From the NCBI GenBank assembly GCA_014730235.1, contig WJIO01000407.1, positions 1-41,750 of the forward strand: a stretch of DNA of 41,750 nucleotides. The letters run 5' to 3'. The stretch's first letter is position 1. The number at the start of each line of letters is the position of its first letter. The notes beneath the pieces were generated by a model. That model searched no databases, was not told the DNA's origin, and saw nothing but the letters and a program-made list of their open reading frames with translations. Shown piece by piece: positions 23,131-32,018 of this stretch. Made by a program: the position numbers and the translations under genes. This DNA is from Candidatus Poribacteria bacterium. Its GTDB lineage: Bacteria; Poribacteria; DTPJ01; WJIO01.

Positions 23131-24231
23131 TTATTTACCCAAAACTTTTTTCAAGGCTGTTAAAAGTTTATCGTTTTGTTCTTTTGTACCAATAGTAATC
23201 CTTACAGATTCAGGGAATTTATATCCCTTCATAGGCCTTACAATAACACCCTCTTTTAGCATTTCAGCCATAACATCTGCGCCGGATTGGTTCAGATGCA
23301 CAAGCATGAAATTTCCTTCTGATGGGACATATTCGAGACCCATTTCCTCCAGTTTTTCATAAAGGTATTTCTTGCCTTCGCTGTTGACTTTTACGCTTTT
23401 TTCTACGTGTTCTTTATCTTTCAGGCTTGCAATAGCCGCCGCTTGAGCAACAGCATTTACGTTGAAAGGCTGCCGGACTTTATCAAGAATTTTCACTATC
23501 TCAGGTGTAGTTATACCGTAACCGATGCGAAGTCCTGCAAGACCGTATATCTTAGAAAATGTACGGAGTGTTACAACTGATCTGCCTTCTCTTACATATT
23601 CAACGGTATTTGGAAAATCGTCCCGCTCTACATATTCATAATATGCTTCATCAAAGACAACGATAACGTGATCAGGAACTCTATCCATAAAGCGCTTAAC
23701 CTCATCAGCCGTAACCATTGTTCCGGTGGGGTTATTCGGATTAGCTATAAAAATCACTTTGGTTTTGTCGGTAATTTTATCGGCTATAGCTTCCAGATCG
23801 TGGGTATAATTCTTTAAAGGCACAGTTACAGCCGTCGCACCAGAAACCTTCGTAGCCAGCATATAAACCACAAAGGACTGTTCGGCATACAGAGTTTCAT
23901 CTTCTGGATTTACAAATGTATCAGCTATAATCATCAATACCTCGTTAGAACCATTACCCAGTATCAAATTTTCAGAGGCAACGTCAAGATGCTTTGCCAG
24001 GTCTTGCTTTAAATAATAACAGCCTCCATCGGGATAAAGACCAACTTTTTCAGCGGCGTCTTTTATGGCCTGGATTCCCATAGGTGAGGCTCCTAAGGGA
24101 TTTTCATTAGAGGCCATTTTAACAATATCTTCTTCAGGCATACCCAATTCCCGGGCAACTTCTTCTATAGGTTTACCGGGTTGATACGGGGTTATAGTCA
24201 GAGCGCTTTTTCTTGCCAGTTTTTCTATCAA
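23131..24231 (-). CDS. hisC: Histidinol-phosphate aminotransferase
   Basis: A PLP-dependent, fold-type I transaminase of histidine synthesis (imidazole-acetol-phosphate to histidinol-phosphate). 366 residues. Visible are MASNENPLGASP (39-50), YPDGGCYYLKQDLA, the strand with IANPNNPTG (162-170), DEAYYEY (194-200) and the PLP lysine K227 in TLRTFSKIYGLAGLRIGYG. The start is a TTG at 24231, supported by GAGGTG 6 bases upstream; no alternative ATG lies close. No other his gene is nearby, so it may also serve aromatic amino acids. A short family 1 element sits between it and the DUF4340 gene. Confidence 0.92.
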   Translation of the reverse strand: MIEKLARKSALTITPYQPGKPIEEVARELGMPEEDIVKMASNENPLGASPMGIQAIKDAAEKVGLYPDGGCYYLKQDLAKHLDVASENLILGNGSNEVLMIIADTFVNPEDETLYAEQSFVVYMLATKVSGATAVTVPLKNYTHDLEAIADKITDKTKVIFIANPNNPTGTMVTADEVKRFMDRVPDHVIVVFDEAYYEYVERDDFPNTVEYVREGRSVVTLRTFSKIYGLAGLRIGYGITTPEIVKILDKVRQPFNVNAVAQAAAIASLKDKEHVEKSVKVNSEGKKYLYEKLEEMGLEYVPSEGNFMLVHLNQSGADVMAEMLKEGVIVRPMKGYKFPESVRITIGTKEQNDKLLTALKKVLGK

Positions 24232-24254
24232 TATGACACCTCTTTCAAAATTAT

Positions 24255-24327
24255 GACTTTTCCGGGTTCAGTGTGTGGTAAATCTAAGAGAATTTTCAAT
24301 TATAAGCACACTAAATCCGGAAGAATC
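24255..24327. mobile_element. Family 1 short element without core hairpin (73 bp), exact 8-bp target duplication
   Basis: GACTTTTCCGGGTTCAGTGTG at the left, ...CACACTAAATCCGGAAGAATC at the right, with AAGAGAATTTTCAATTATA between. Flanked by AAAATTAT at 24247-24254 and at 24328-24335. The GTCATTCC hairpin and its arms are absent. Confidence 0.85.
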
Positions 24328-24345
24328 AAAATTATTTACGGTTTT

Positions 24346-26106
24346 CTATTCTATTAATTCGTCCAAGTCCTGCATAAAAATTTTCAAATTATCCGTATCA
24401 AGGACAAAGACCGAAAAGCCACTGTCTGTCATGGCATATACCGACTCTCTATTTTCTAACTCTTTACCGATAAGTAATACTTTTGTCGTTCCATCCTCAA
24501 ATATCAATTTTACTTCTATTGCCGGATTATCCAGACCATAAACCGATGATTTTGGTACTGAACTAACGAGAAATCTGGTGGCTTTCATTTCCTCCATCTC
24601 TCGCAGAATATCAATGATTTTATAATTATTTGCTTTTTCCTTTATCGGTTCAATTATGCGCCAATCCCGTTCCTGTTTTATGCAGACTATTGTCATATCC
24701 TGCCGCTTTATCTTCAGTCTTTTAACATCATCTCTGTTGAAAGATATAACCTGTTTATCCTGTAAATCAACAAAATCTCTGGCGATATTATCAATAACTT
24801 CCATGTCCAGTAGATATATACCCTTTGAGTATGAGGAAGTGATATAGGCTGAATCTCCCCTTTTGTCGCCTATTGATAAAACCATATCTTCGCCTAAACC
24901 AGCAACAGATACAACTATCTGAATCCCGGGGTTTTCTAAACCATATTCAGAGAGATCATCAGTATCATCAGATACCAGTTCTTCTGATTCAAGATCACTT
25001 AATGTCAAAAGTATTTCTTCCACAATTTTCTTATCGGCTTTTGTAATTATCGGTCTGGTCAATTCCCAGTATTCATCCCCACCATCCATTTTCTTTTCTA
25101 GAGTAAGAGGATCATTTTTTATAATGTTTATTTTTTCAGCGGCTTTTATATCAAAGGACAGAAGGGTTTTATCCCTTAGATATTCAGGTATGTTTTCTAA
25201 TTGTTTCAGTATATCAGCATCTACAAGATAAACTGATTTATTTTCCTTTGTTTTTGCATAAACACCATCAAATTTCTTTTCACCCAGCATCAGGGATTTA
25301 GTTACCCCCTCTTTTATGTATATTTGAATTTCCATCTTTGGCATATTGAGACTATATTCCGATAGGTCACTGTCATCTTCTGATACAAAGCTCTTGATTT
25401 CCAAATTCCTGATAGCTGATATAATACCATCAATTTTTCCTGAATCGGCTTTAGCTTTAAAGGGTTTTTTAATGTACCATTCCGTATCAATTTTTTCACA
25501 CTCTATATCCTGCTTCCTGGGAGATATGAATTTAATCCGTTGAATATCAGCAGGGGTTATTTCAATGACGGTTCGGTCACGAAGATCAGAAACAAATTTT
25601 GTCATATCATCAACTATATTGGCAGGACTAAGATGTATTTCAGGTTGGGAACCCTTTTTGACATAAGCGTAATTTCCAGTAGGAACGGTGTCACCCAGCA
25701 TTATATTTATAGATTCATTATTTGTAAGGGTAAACTTTATATTTACCCGGGGATTATCAAGACCATATTCAGAAAGGTTCTCAGGCGATTCAATTGTATT
25801 CTGTATAAGCTTTTCAAGGGGGTTGGATATTAACCTCTGGATCTCTCTCTGGTCAGCCTTTGCCTGTAATGGTTTTTCAATCATCCATTTGCCTTCACTG
25901 CTTTTTGAGCATACTATAGTCTGGTAGTTAGGGTCTGAATATGATAGCTCTATCCCTTTTATTTCATCCTGCTCTACTGCCAGTATTTCACCCAGATTAC
26001 GGCTTTTACCTTCCGGTTTATCAGGTTTTCTCAGTTCCAGGAAATATACCAAACCGAACAGGATAATAACAACAATGAGCAAAATAAGGGTGTTTCTGAA
26101 TTTCAT
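24346..26106 (-). CDS. DUF4340 protein with four internal repeats
   Basis: 586 residues. One N-terminal membrane anchor (NTLILLIVVIILFGLVYFLE, about 4-23) is followed by a large extracytoplasmic region. Four copies of a motif like EYGLDNPRVNIKF occur near residues 110, 249, 385 and 520 (EYGLDNP, EYSLNMP, EYGLENP, VYGLDNP), each followed by a strand, GD-type turns and a V(Y/F)xxD block. The domain therefore repeats about every 137 residues. The family occurs next to GldG-type ABC-transporter subunits, as here; it starts 3 bp after the GldG-like gene. The role is presumably in cell-surface assembly or export; the precise function is unknown. Confidence 0.88.
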   Translation of the reverse strand: MKFRNTLILLIVVIILFGLVYFLELRKPDKPEGKSRNLGEILAVEQDEIKGIELSYSDPNYQTIVCSKSSEGKWMIEKPLQAKADQREIQRLISNPLEKLIQNTIESPENLSEYGLDNPRVNIKFTLTNNESINIMLGDTVPTGNYAYVKKGSQPEIHLSPANIVDDMTKFVSDLRDRTVIEITPADIQRIKFISPRKQDIECEKIDTEWYIKKPFKAKADSGKIDGIISAIRNLEIKSFVSEDDSDLSEYSLNMPKMEIQIYIKEGVTKSLMLGEKKFDGVYAKTKENKSVYLVDADILKQLENIPEYLRDKTLLSFDIKAAEKINIIKNDPLTLEKKMDGGDEYWELTRPIITKADKKIVEEILLTLSDLESEELVSDDTDDLSEYGLENPGIQIVVSVAGLGEDMVLSIGDKRGDSAYITSSYSKGIYLLDMEVIDNIARDFVDLQDKQVISFNRDDVKRLKIKRQDMTIVCIKQERDWRIIEPIKEKANNYKIIDILREMEEMKATRFLVSSVPKSSVYGLDNPAIEVKLIFEDGTTKVLLIGKELENRESVYAMTDSGFSVFVLDTDNLKIFMQDLDELIE

Positions 26107-26109
26107 AAT

Positions 26110-27657
26110 CTACCTTCGTTTCCACCATACAAAACCACCAGCTATCAAAACCAGCAGGGGTATTGCAAATATACTGAAATAGGTAACAAAAGTCAATTCC
26201 TGACTTGTAACGCGTCGAATTCTTGACAATTCCTGATCCTTGGGTCTTATAGAAATAAGTTCCTCTTCTTCAGTCAGCCAGTTAAGGGTATTCATAAAAA
26301 AGTCAGGGTTACCTTCCTGAAGCCAATTATTTGTTACAAAATCTGAATCGCCAAATGCCGCCAGTATTCGTTTTTCCTGTTTTTCCGACGATTCACCCTG
26401 GTCGGATTTATGTATTACAACAGCAGCCATACTCATGGGTCCTTCAAAGTCTTCTGCCTCGTTATATTCTGCCCGACGTTCTGATAAAAGCAAATCGGTA
26501 TTAACCTCACCCCAACTGCTGTCGCTGGCCTTTACAAGCTGTATAACCTCCAGATTGCTGTCAGGGTTGGTTTTGGATGCTACTGAGCGGGACATGGGGA
26601 AAAATATCATAACACGAGATAACGGATCGGTTATGGGATGATGTGTATATCTTACTGTCACCGGTATACTGGGATCACCCAGATTAGCCTGACTAAAGCG
26701 GTCAAGAATTACATCATCCCTTACTTCTACACCCCATCGGGACAGCAAATTCGATAATGACGGGGCAGGTTCAGGTTCTACCATTATAATGGCCTTGCCG
26801 CCTCTGCGCAGGTAAGAATCTATTACATCTCTTTCTCCAGGCATTATAGGTTTTTGAGGACCAGCTATTACCAGGACATCGCAATCTGTCGATACAGAAT
26901 CTTTACCAGCCAATATAAGCCTGTCTACCAGGTAATTATCAGCTTCTATAAGTTCTTTAAGTTTACTAAGGCCTGCATCATCAACTCCATCTATATCTCT
27001 TTCACCATGACCGTAAAGAAAGCAAACCTTTTTTTGGTCTGTGGATAGGAGTTTAAGTATAGCACTGGTGAAATCCTGCTCTTCGTTTTGGTGGCTTTCC
27101 ACATCCTCGCGTTTATCGCCAAGTTGAAAAACTACTGTACCGTTTCGTTTGATGCCGTAAGCTATAGCCTCACTGGGTTTAATGTTTGGATCAATGAATT
27201 CCAGCTTTATATTATCGCTCTTCATGGCATATTCATTCAATAGATCCCTGGCAATCATACTTCTATAATGGTCTTCAGTGTAGAACGCAGTAACTTTTAT
27301 TTCCTGCTCCAAGTCATTCAATATATTAAGGGTTTGTTGAGAGAGGGAAAACTGCTTTCCTTTTGTAGTATCATATCTTTTAAAGTTTCTGGCTGATACA
27401 AAATTTATCAGAATAAGAATAACAAAAGCAAGGAATATCATTATTGCCACGTTTGACCCATACCTGGCAGTTCTGCTTATCAATGCGCTGAAAATCCAGA
27501 AAGCCAGCGCACCTGCAACACCAAGTACCAGTGGAATTATTACATATATAGATAAAACAGAGGTTGTAGCGTATATTCCCAGGGCTATGATTATCAGGCC
27601 AAAGCTTATCAAACCCAGAGTTGTCATCCATTTTTTAGATATGGCATGTTGTTTCAT
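26110..27657 (-). CDS. GldG-like ABC-transporter auxiliary protein
   Basis: 515 residues. Two to three N-terminal membrane segments (about 10-105) are followed by an extracytoplasmic ABC_transp_aux/GldG-type domain with FSLSQQTLNILNDLEQEIKVTAFYTEDHYR, LLNEYAMKSDNIKLEFIDPN and CFLYGHGERDI. It also has VLVIAGPQKPIMPGERDVIDSYLRRGGKAIIMVEP. A C-terminal membrane helix (FAIPLLVLIAGGFVWWKRR) ends the protein. The family works with a GldA/GldF-like ATPase and permease. Gliding is not implied, because the same set occurs in many non-gliding phyla. It lies 6 bp after the permease gene. Confidence 0.9.
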   Translation of the reverse strand: MKQHAISKKWMTTLGLISFGLIIIALGIYATTSVLSIYVIIPLVLGVAGALAFWIFSALISRTARYGSNVAIMIFLAFVILILINFVSARNFKRYDTTKGKQFSLSQQTLNILNDLEQEIKVTAFYTEDHYRSMIARDLLNEYAMKSDNIKLEFIDPNIKPSEAIAYGIKRNGTVVFQLGDKREDVESHQNEEQDFTSAILKLLSTDQKKVCFLYGHGERDIDGVDDAGLSKLKELIEADNYLVDRLILAGKDSVSTDCDVLVIAGPQKPIMPGERDVIDSYLRRGGKAIIMVEPEPAPSLSNLLSRWGVEVRDDVILDRFSQANLGDPSIPVTVRYTHHPITDPLSRVMIFFPMSRSVASKTNPDSNLEVIQLVKASDSSWGEVNTDLLLSERRAEYNEAEDFEGPMSMAAVVIHKSDQGESSEKQEKRILAAFGDSDFVTNNWLQEGNPDFFMNTLNWLTEEEELISIRPKDQELSRIRRVTSQELTFVTYFSIFAIPLLVLIAGGFVWWKRR

Positions 27658-27663
27658 AATAAT

Positions 27664-28386
27664 TTATTTCCACTTTGCAGATTGAACTGATTTTATCGCC
27701 AGAAAAAGACAAAAAACGGTAAAACTGATATAATATATTACATGTTTGGTATCCATAACACCTTTTGAAAAATCATCAAAATGTTCCATCAGGGATATAT
27801 ACGAAAGAATTTTGCCTACCTGACTTCCTACGGTTGTTGACATCCATCCTATAACCCACAGACCTAAAAGCATGACAAAGCTTATAAGAGCGGCCACAAT
27901 CTGGTTATCGGTTAAAGATGAAGTCACTACGCCCAACGACATAAAAGCGCCGCCCAGAAGTATTAATCCCAGGTATCCCACTATCATAGGAACTATATCA
28001 GGATTTCCGTATATCATAAGAAACAATGGACAAAGGAATGTAAGGATAAGCATGATAATAAACATGGCCATACTGGCGGCGAATTTTCCTATCACAACTT
28101 CCGCATCAGTAACAGGGGATGTCAAAAGAACCTCTATTGTTCCGGATTTCTTTTCTTCAGCAAGCAGACGCATGGTTATAAGCGGTGCCAAAAACAGCAT
28201 AGTTATACTCATATTGTGGAACAGCATCCGCAGGTTTGCCTCACCTTCATACCGGGTCGCCATGTTGAAATAAGCAGCGAAAAAATATCCAGTTAATAAT
28301 GTAAATACAATCAGGGCAACATAAGCGATAGGAGATACAAAGTAGTTTCGCATCTCTCTCAGAAATATAGTGGGTGCATTTTTCAT
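27664..28386 (-). CDS. ABC-2-type permease (GldF-like)
   Basis: 240 residues with six predicted membrane helices (YVALIVFTLLTGYFF; MLFLAPLITMRLLA; FAASMAMFIIMLILTFLCPLF; IVGYLGLILLGGAFMSLGVV; IVAALISFVMLLGLWVIGW; YYISFTVFCLFLAI). The loop EEKKSGTIEVLLTSPVTDAEVVIGKF after helix 2 is the hallmark of the GldF/NosY permeases. Its ATG overlaps the stop of the ATPase gene by 4 bp (ATGA), showing translational coupling. It forms the membrane channel of the transporter encoded with its neighbours. Confidence 0.92.
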   Translation of the reverse strand: MKNAPTIFLREMRNYFVSPIAYVALIVFTLLTGYFFAAYFNMATRYEGEANLRMLFHNMSITMLFLAPLITMRLLAEEKKSGTIEVLLTSPVTDAEVVIGKFAASMAMFIIMLILTFLCPLFLMIYGNPDIVPMIVGYLGLILLGGAFMSLGVVTSSLTDNQIVAALISFVMLLGLWVIGWMSTTVGSQVGKILSYISLMEHFDDFSKGVMDTKHVIYYISFTVFCLFLAIKSVQSAKWK

Positions 28387-29360
28387 ACTCCCACCACCTC
28401 CTCCCGGGTTAATTCAAGGAAAGCATCTTCAAGGGTCATTTCCATAGGCCGTAACTCCATCAGTTCCGAGCCATTCTGGATAATAATTTTTGCCAGTTGC
28501 GGTCGAATATCAGAACCCATCTCGTGAGTTATATTGTAAAAGCCTACTTTGTCTTCATAATGTGTCAACTGCACATCGTCTATATTTTCAATAGCTTTTA
28601 GTTGGTCTATAATTTCTTCAGTGTTTCCCTTAACCTGAAGGTGTATATTTCCTAATTTTTCCAGATCAACCCTTTCTGCCCCTTCATGCTGTATATTTAT
28701 TACTTTTCCATCCATAAGACCCACTGTACCAGCTATTTTTCCTTCGTTTATAACAATAATCCGATTGCAGATCATACTGGCTTCTGGCAGTATGTGGGTA
28801 CTTAATAGTACAGTATGGTCACCTCCAAAACTTTTTATCAGGTTGCGTATTTCAATAATCTGCCGGGGATCAAGGCCGATAGTCGGTTCATCCAGAATAA
28901 GCACCTGTGGATTATGTACCAGTGCCTGGGCCAGACCTACCCTTTGTCTGTAACCCTTTGACAGCTTCCCTGTAGCTCTATTACGGAAGTTATCTAATCC
29001 ACAGGCATTAATAACTTCATCAACTCGGTTATTCCGCTGACTACGCGGTACGCCTTTTATTTTGGCCATGAAATGCAGATAGGATTTCACTGACATTTCA
29101 GTATAAAGAGGCACATTTTCAGGCATATAACCAATGCGTTTTCTGACTTCCATAGAGTCATCAAACACATCATATCCATCCACCCTGACAGTTCCCTCAG
29201 TTGCCGGCATAAAGCATGTGATAATACGCATTGTGGTACTCTTACCCGCAGCATTGGGGCCTAAGAAACCTATAACTTCACCCTTTTCAATCCTGAAATT
29301 TATTTCTTTGACGGCGGTAAAATCACCATATCGTTTTGTGAGGTTTTCTACCTCAATCAT
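28383..29360 (-). CDS. ABC transporter ATPase (GldA/CcmA-like)
   Basis: 325 residues. Walker A reads GPNAAGKST with K40 (the usual GPNGAGKST has one Gly to Ala change). The ABC signature is LSKGYRQRVGLAQAL, Walker B LILDEPTIGLDP, and the switch histidine is in LLSTHILPEA. A C-terminal extension (about 220-325) contains strand-rich segments typical of ABC-2 exporter ATPases. First gene of the operon, with promoter at 29414-29443 and GGAG about 7 bases before the ATG. The substrate is unknown. Confidence 0.95.
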   Translation of the reverse strand: MIEVENLTKRYGDFTAVKEINFRIEKGEVIGFLGPNAAGKSTTMRIITCFMPATEGTVRVDGYDVFDDSMEVRKRIGYMPENVPLYTEMSVKSYLHFMAKIKGVPRSQRNNRVDEVINACGLDNFRNRATGKLSKGYRQRVGLAQALVHNPQVLILDEPTIGLDPRQIIEIRNLIKSFGGDHTVLLSTHILPEASMICNRIIVINEGKIAGTVGLMDGKVINIQHEGAERVDLEKLGNIHLQVKGNTEEIIDQLKAIENIDDVQLTHYEDKVGFYNITHEMGSDIRPQLAKIIIQNGSELMELRPMEMTLEDAFLELTREEVVGV

Positions 29361-29413
29361 TTAGTGCTCCTGTTTTAACTGTAAAATCTCATAAACACTG
29401 CTTTATTACTGAT

Positions 29414-29443
29414 ATTATAGCAATCAGTGGTTTTTTTTGTCAA
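29414..29443 (-). promoter_or_regulatory. Sigma-70-type promoter of the ABC/GldG/DUF4340 operon
   Basis: Minus strand: TTGACA, 18-bp spacer, TATAAT. The predicted start lies about 45 nt upstream of the ATG at 29360. Confidence 0.75.
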
Positions 29444-29459
29444 GTATCTGGAAATATTG

Positions 29460-30641
29460 TTATTGTGATACAATCTGCGTTATCTTCCAGAAACCAGTAT
29501 CTTTGGATAATTTAAAAACCAGCATTCCGGAAGTTTTAATATCTCTTGATTCATCCATGGCCCCTGTATATCTGGCAGAATAATCGGATGTAACTGTAGC
29601 TTTTTGTCCTGATAAAACGGTCTTCATATTGCTTAATTCAAGTTCTATTTGCTGATATTTTTCAAAGTTAGTCTCTATCCGTTTGCGAAAATCATCGTAT
29701 GTTTCGTTGTCTTTCATGTAGTTTTTGGATATACTGGCCATAACCACATCAGCATTTTTACGGTTGTAGCCGTCCACATAATTATCAATAATAATCTCTA
29801 TCTCAGCGACTTCGTTTGCATCCTGATCCATCATAGCCGTAGGGATTTCTTCAGGGTCTTTCCTTTCGTATCCATATACTTCAACTTCCAGCAGTCTTAT
29901 AGTACCGGTACTGTGGTTGTAATAACCCCGACGATAAGTTTCACTATCATTAGTCCACCTGATAACTAAACGTAATTTAGGGGTATTAACTGGCTGGAAC
30001 CTGAAAGTAACAACGGCATTTTTGTTATCGTGTATGGCATTTCCCGTTTGACCTATTTCTTTGCCAACTCTGTCCACAACCAGCCAACTACTTACATCCT
30101 CCGACCAGTATTGAAGCAGCATATCACTAACACCAAATTGTTCTGCCGGATATTCCTCCGAGTCAATAGTATGTATAACCGCCCTGTTTATCCTTTTGGA
30201 TTCCGGGAATTCAATAACAGCCCATCCCAGGGCCGTGTTTATACTACCACCTCTGCCTGATTGAATTCTCAAACCCCTCCAGGCCGGATCACCTACGTCA
30301 AAGTCCTCATCATAACCGCGTTCTTCAGCCAGATAAGGGTCTTCAACTCCGTAGGCCAGATAACGCCCTCTGGCAAATCGTCCCTGGTATGTAGCTTCCC
30401 ATCCCTCACCTTCGCTCCATTTTTCCGATGAGGTGACACCGTTTATCAATGTAGAAGCCGGATGATCCGGGTTATCCTGTGAAACCATAACCCGTCCTCC
30501 GTTGCTGGCTAAGGCCACGTTTACAATGTCATCAGATTCCAGTCCACCTTCTTTTACAAAATCAACAAGGGAGTTTTGAGAAGCGCATCCTGTTAAAATA
30601 ATGATAAATGTTATAATTATATAAAGCTTTACATTTTCCAT
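29460..30641 (-). CDS. Lipoprotein with discoidin-like and NTF2-like domains
   Basis: 393 residues. A lipoprotein signal peptide with lipobox ILTGC (Cys at 19) anchors it. Residues about 40-260 resemble an F5/8 type C (galactose-binding-like) fold: ALASNGGRVMVSQ, ASTLINGV, WAVIEFPESKRINRAVIHTI, LRLVIRWTN, IRLLEVEVYG. The last part (about 275-393) reads as a SnoaL/NTF2-like cone: EIEIIIDNYVDGYNRKNADVVMASI, YDDFRKRIETNF, YSARYTGAM, FWKITQI. The sorting signal (Ser at +2) points to the outer membrane in a diderm. It probably binds carbohydrate; the role of the second domain is unknown. It ends about 100 bp upstream of the ABC operon start. Confidence 0.8.
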   Translation of the reverse strand: MENVKLYIIITFIIILTGCASQNSLVDFVKEGGLESDDIVNVALASNGGRVMVSQDNPDHPASTLINGVTSSEKWSEGEGWEATYQGRFARGRYLAYGVEDPYLAEERGYDEDFDVGDPAWRGLRIQSGRGGSINTALGWAVIEFPESKRINRAVIHTIDSEEYPAEQFGVSDMLLQYWSEDVSSWLVVDRVGKEIGQTGNAIHDNKNAVVTFRFQPVNTPKLRLVIRWTNDSETYRRGYYNHSTGTIRLLEVEVYGYERKDPEEIPTAMMDQDANEVAEIEIIIDNYVDGYNRKNADVVMASISKNYMKDNETYDDFRKRIETNFEKYQQIELELSNMKTVLSGQKATVTSDYSARYTGAMDESRDIKTSGMLVFKLSKDTGFWKITQIVSQ

Positions 30642-30669
30642 GTTTATAACTTCCTTTAAAATAATATAA

Positions 30670-30884
30670 TATGATATTTCTAGAATTAATTAAAACCAGA
30701 TGTTGCAGTGCTTAAGGGGACACTAGCAAATGAAAATGCTATCAGGCTGTCATTCCCGCTTCAAGCTTTTTGAAAAAGCTTGAAGCGGGAATGACATAGA
30801 ACTATATTCTTTGAGCATTTTAATCTGTTTCTTTATGCTGAATTCTTATAAACATTGGTTTTAGAGATTTTTTAGAATTCTCAG
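30670..30884. mobile_element. Family 2 palindromic element, copy B (inverted), probable 5-bp duplication
   Basis: Reverse orientation relative to copies A and C. The right end ...AGAATTCTCAG is followed by TATAA (30885-30889). The left end ATGATATTTCTAG has lost the first C of CTGA, and TATAA lies just before it (30665-30669). The central hairpin at 30749-30795 is built on GTCATTCCCGCTTCAAGC. It lies just upstream of the lipoprotein gene. Confidence 0.8.
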
Positions 30885-30915
30885 TATAATAAATTCTATT
30901 CTCTTAATTTCAATA

Positions 30916-31860
30916 TCAGATGCCGGCTAAAGCCGCCAGCATAGCTTTGATATAACCTACCGAATAGGCCAATCCTACATTACCTTCAAGAACCGGAATA
31001 TGATCCGGGTTCAGACAACCATCATAACCTATCTTATGAAGCTCCAGGAGGATCTTAAACATATTCATATCTCCATCATCCAGCAATATCTCCTCAAAAC
31101 CATCAGCGGTTGCCAGACTCCCCCGGACATTTCGGAAATGAACCAAGAATATTTTACCCTTGCGACCATAGTTGTTAATTTCATCCAGCACCAGCGACGA
31201 TCCACCAGCTTCAGCTCTTGTACCAATACAGTATAGATAACCAACATTTTTGCTGGGAAATTCATCAATTACCCGATGAAATCCCAGGCCACCGAAGGGA
31301 GTATCGGGATTAGGTGTATCTGATGGATGTATGGCCAATTTTATATCATATTCTTCAGCAATAGGAACAAGGCTTCTATATACATAACAAAAACGGCTCC
31401 ACCATTCTTCCAGCTCTTTATAATTAGGTGTTTGAGGTACATCCTTTGTTAAAAACTTGCTTTCACCTCTGGACGTGTAACCACCTCTATGTCTGGAACG
31501 GTAACTGGTCATCAGGCTGTTAAATGTATCACCGGCGAAACGTTGTCTTACCAGGTTAATTCCCGCTTCTCCAAAGATTTTAAGTGCTTTACATGTGTTA
31601 TCAAATTCTTCGTCACCACCGGGTAAATCTTTCATGAATTTCTCGGTAATATTGGGAAGTGTAACTCTGTTTATATCCAGACCCCATGATCGTATATGTT
31701 TTTTAATCTTAATCAGTGCGTCTATGTCTGGATAACCCTTTTCTTTTACACCGGGAAAAGAATTGCAGTCGCCAAAGTCAAGGTAATCCACCCCCAGTTG
31801 AGTAACCTGTCTTAAATGATTTTCTGTGAGACCGCCGTCCCATACGGATATTTTCATCAT
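30916..31860 (-). CDS. UxuA-like mannonate dehydratase/sugar isomerase (TIM barrel)
   Basis: 314 residues. The C-terminal half follows D-mannonate dehydratase: IKLAIHPSDTPNPDTPFGGL, VGYLYCIGTRAEAGG, KIFLVHFRNVRG, LDDGDMNMFKILLELHKIGYDG and NPDHIP. The His, Cys, His and His/Asp residues there are candidate metal ligands. It is shorter than classical UxuA (about 390-400 residues), closer to sugar phosphate isomerase/epimerase-like proteins, so the substrate may differ. If it is a dehydratase it would act in uronate breakdown, which fits the neighbouring SGNH/beta-helix and oxidoreductase genes. ATG codons at 31860 and 31857 are both possible starts; the ribosome binding site is weak. Confidence 0.8.
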   Translation of the reverse strand: MMKISVWDGGLTENHLRQVTQLGVDYLDFGDCNSFPGVKEKGYPDIDALIKIKKHIRSWGLDINRVTLPNITEKFMKDLPGGDEEFDNTCKALKIFGEAGINLVRQRFAGDTFNSLMTSYRSRHRGGYTSRGESKFLTKDVPQTPNYKELEEWWSRFCYVYRSLVPIAEEYDIKLAIHPSDTPNPDTPFGGLGFHRVIDEFPSKNVGYLYCIGTRAEAGGSSLVLDEINNYGRKGKIFLVHFRNVRGSLATADGFEEILLDDGDMNMFKILLELHKIGYDGCLNPDHIPVLEGNVGLAYSVGYIKAMLAALAGI

Positions 31861-31882
31861 TTGCCTGTTCCCTATTTATTTT

Positions 31883-31961
31883 GGTTCTTCCGGTTTTAGT
31901 ATGGTAAACATCTCTTGTTAAATTGAGATTGCTAATTCACACCACCCAAATCAGAAAAACC
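31883..31961. mobile_element. Family 1 short, degenerate element (79 bp), exact 8-bp target duplication
   Basis: Left end GGTTCTTCCGGTTTTAGTAT, right end ACCACCCAAATCAGAAAAACC (degenerate). Flanked by TTTATTTT at 31875-31882 and 31962-31969. No core hairpin. It lies directly upstream of the UxuA-like gene. Confidence 0.75.
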
Positions 31962-32018
31962 TTTATTTTTAACTAATTGGTTAGTATGTTGATTTTGGAC
32001 TTATCAATCAGCTTTTCT

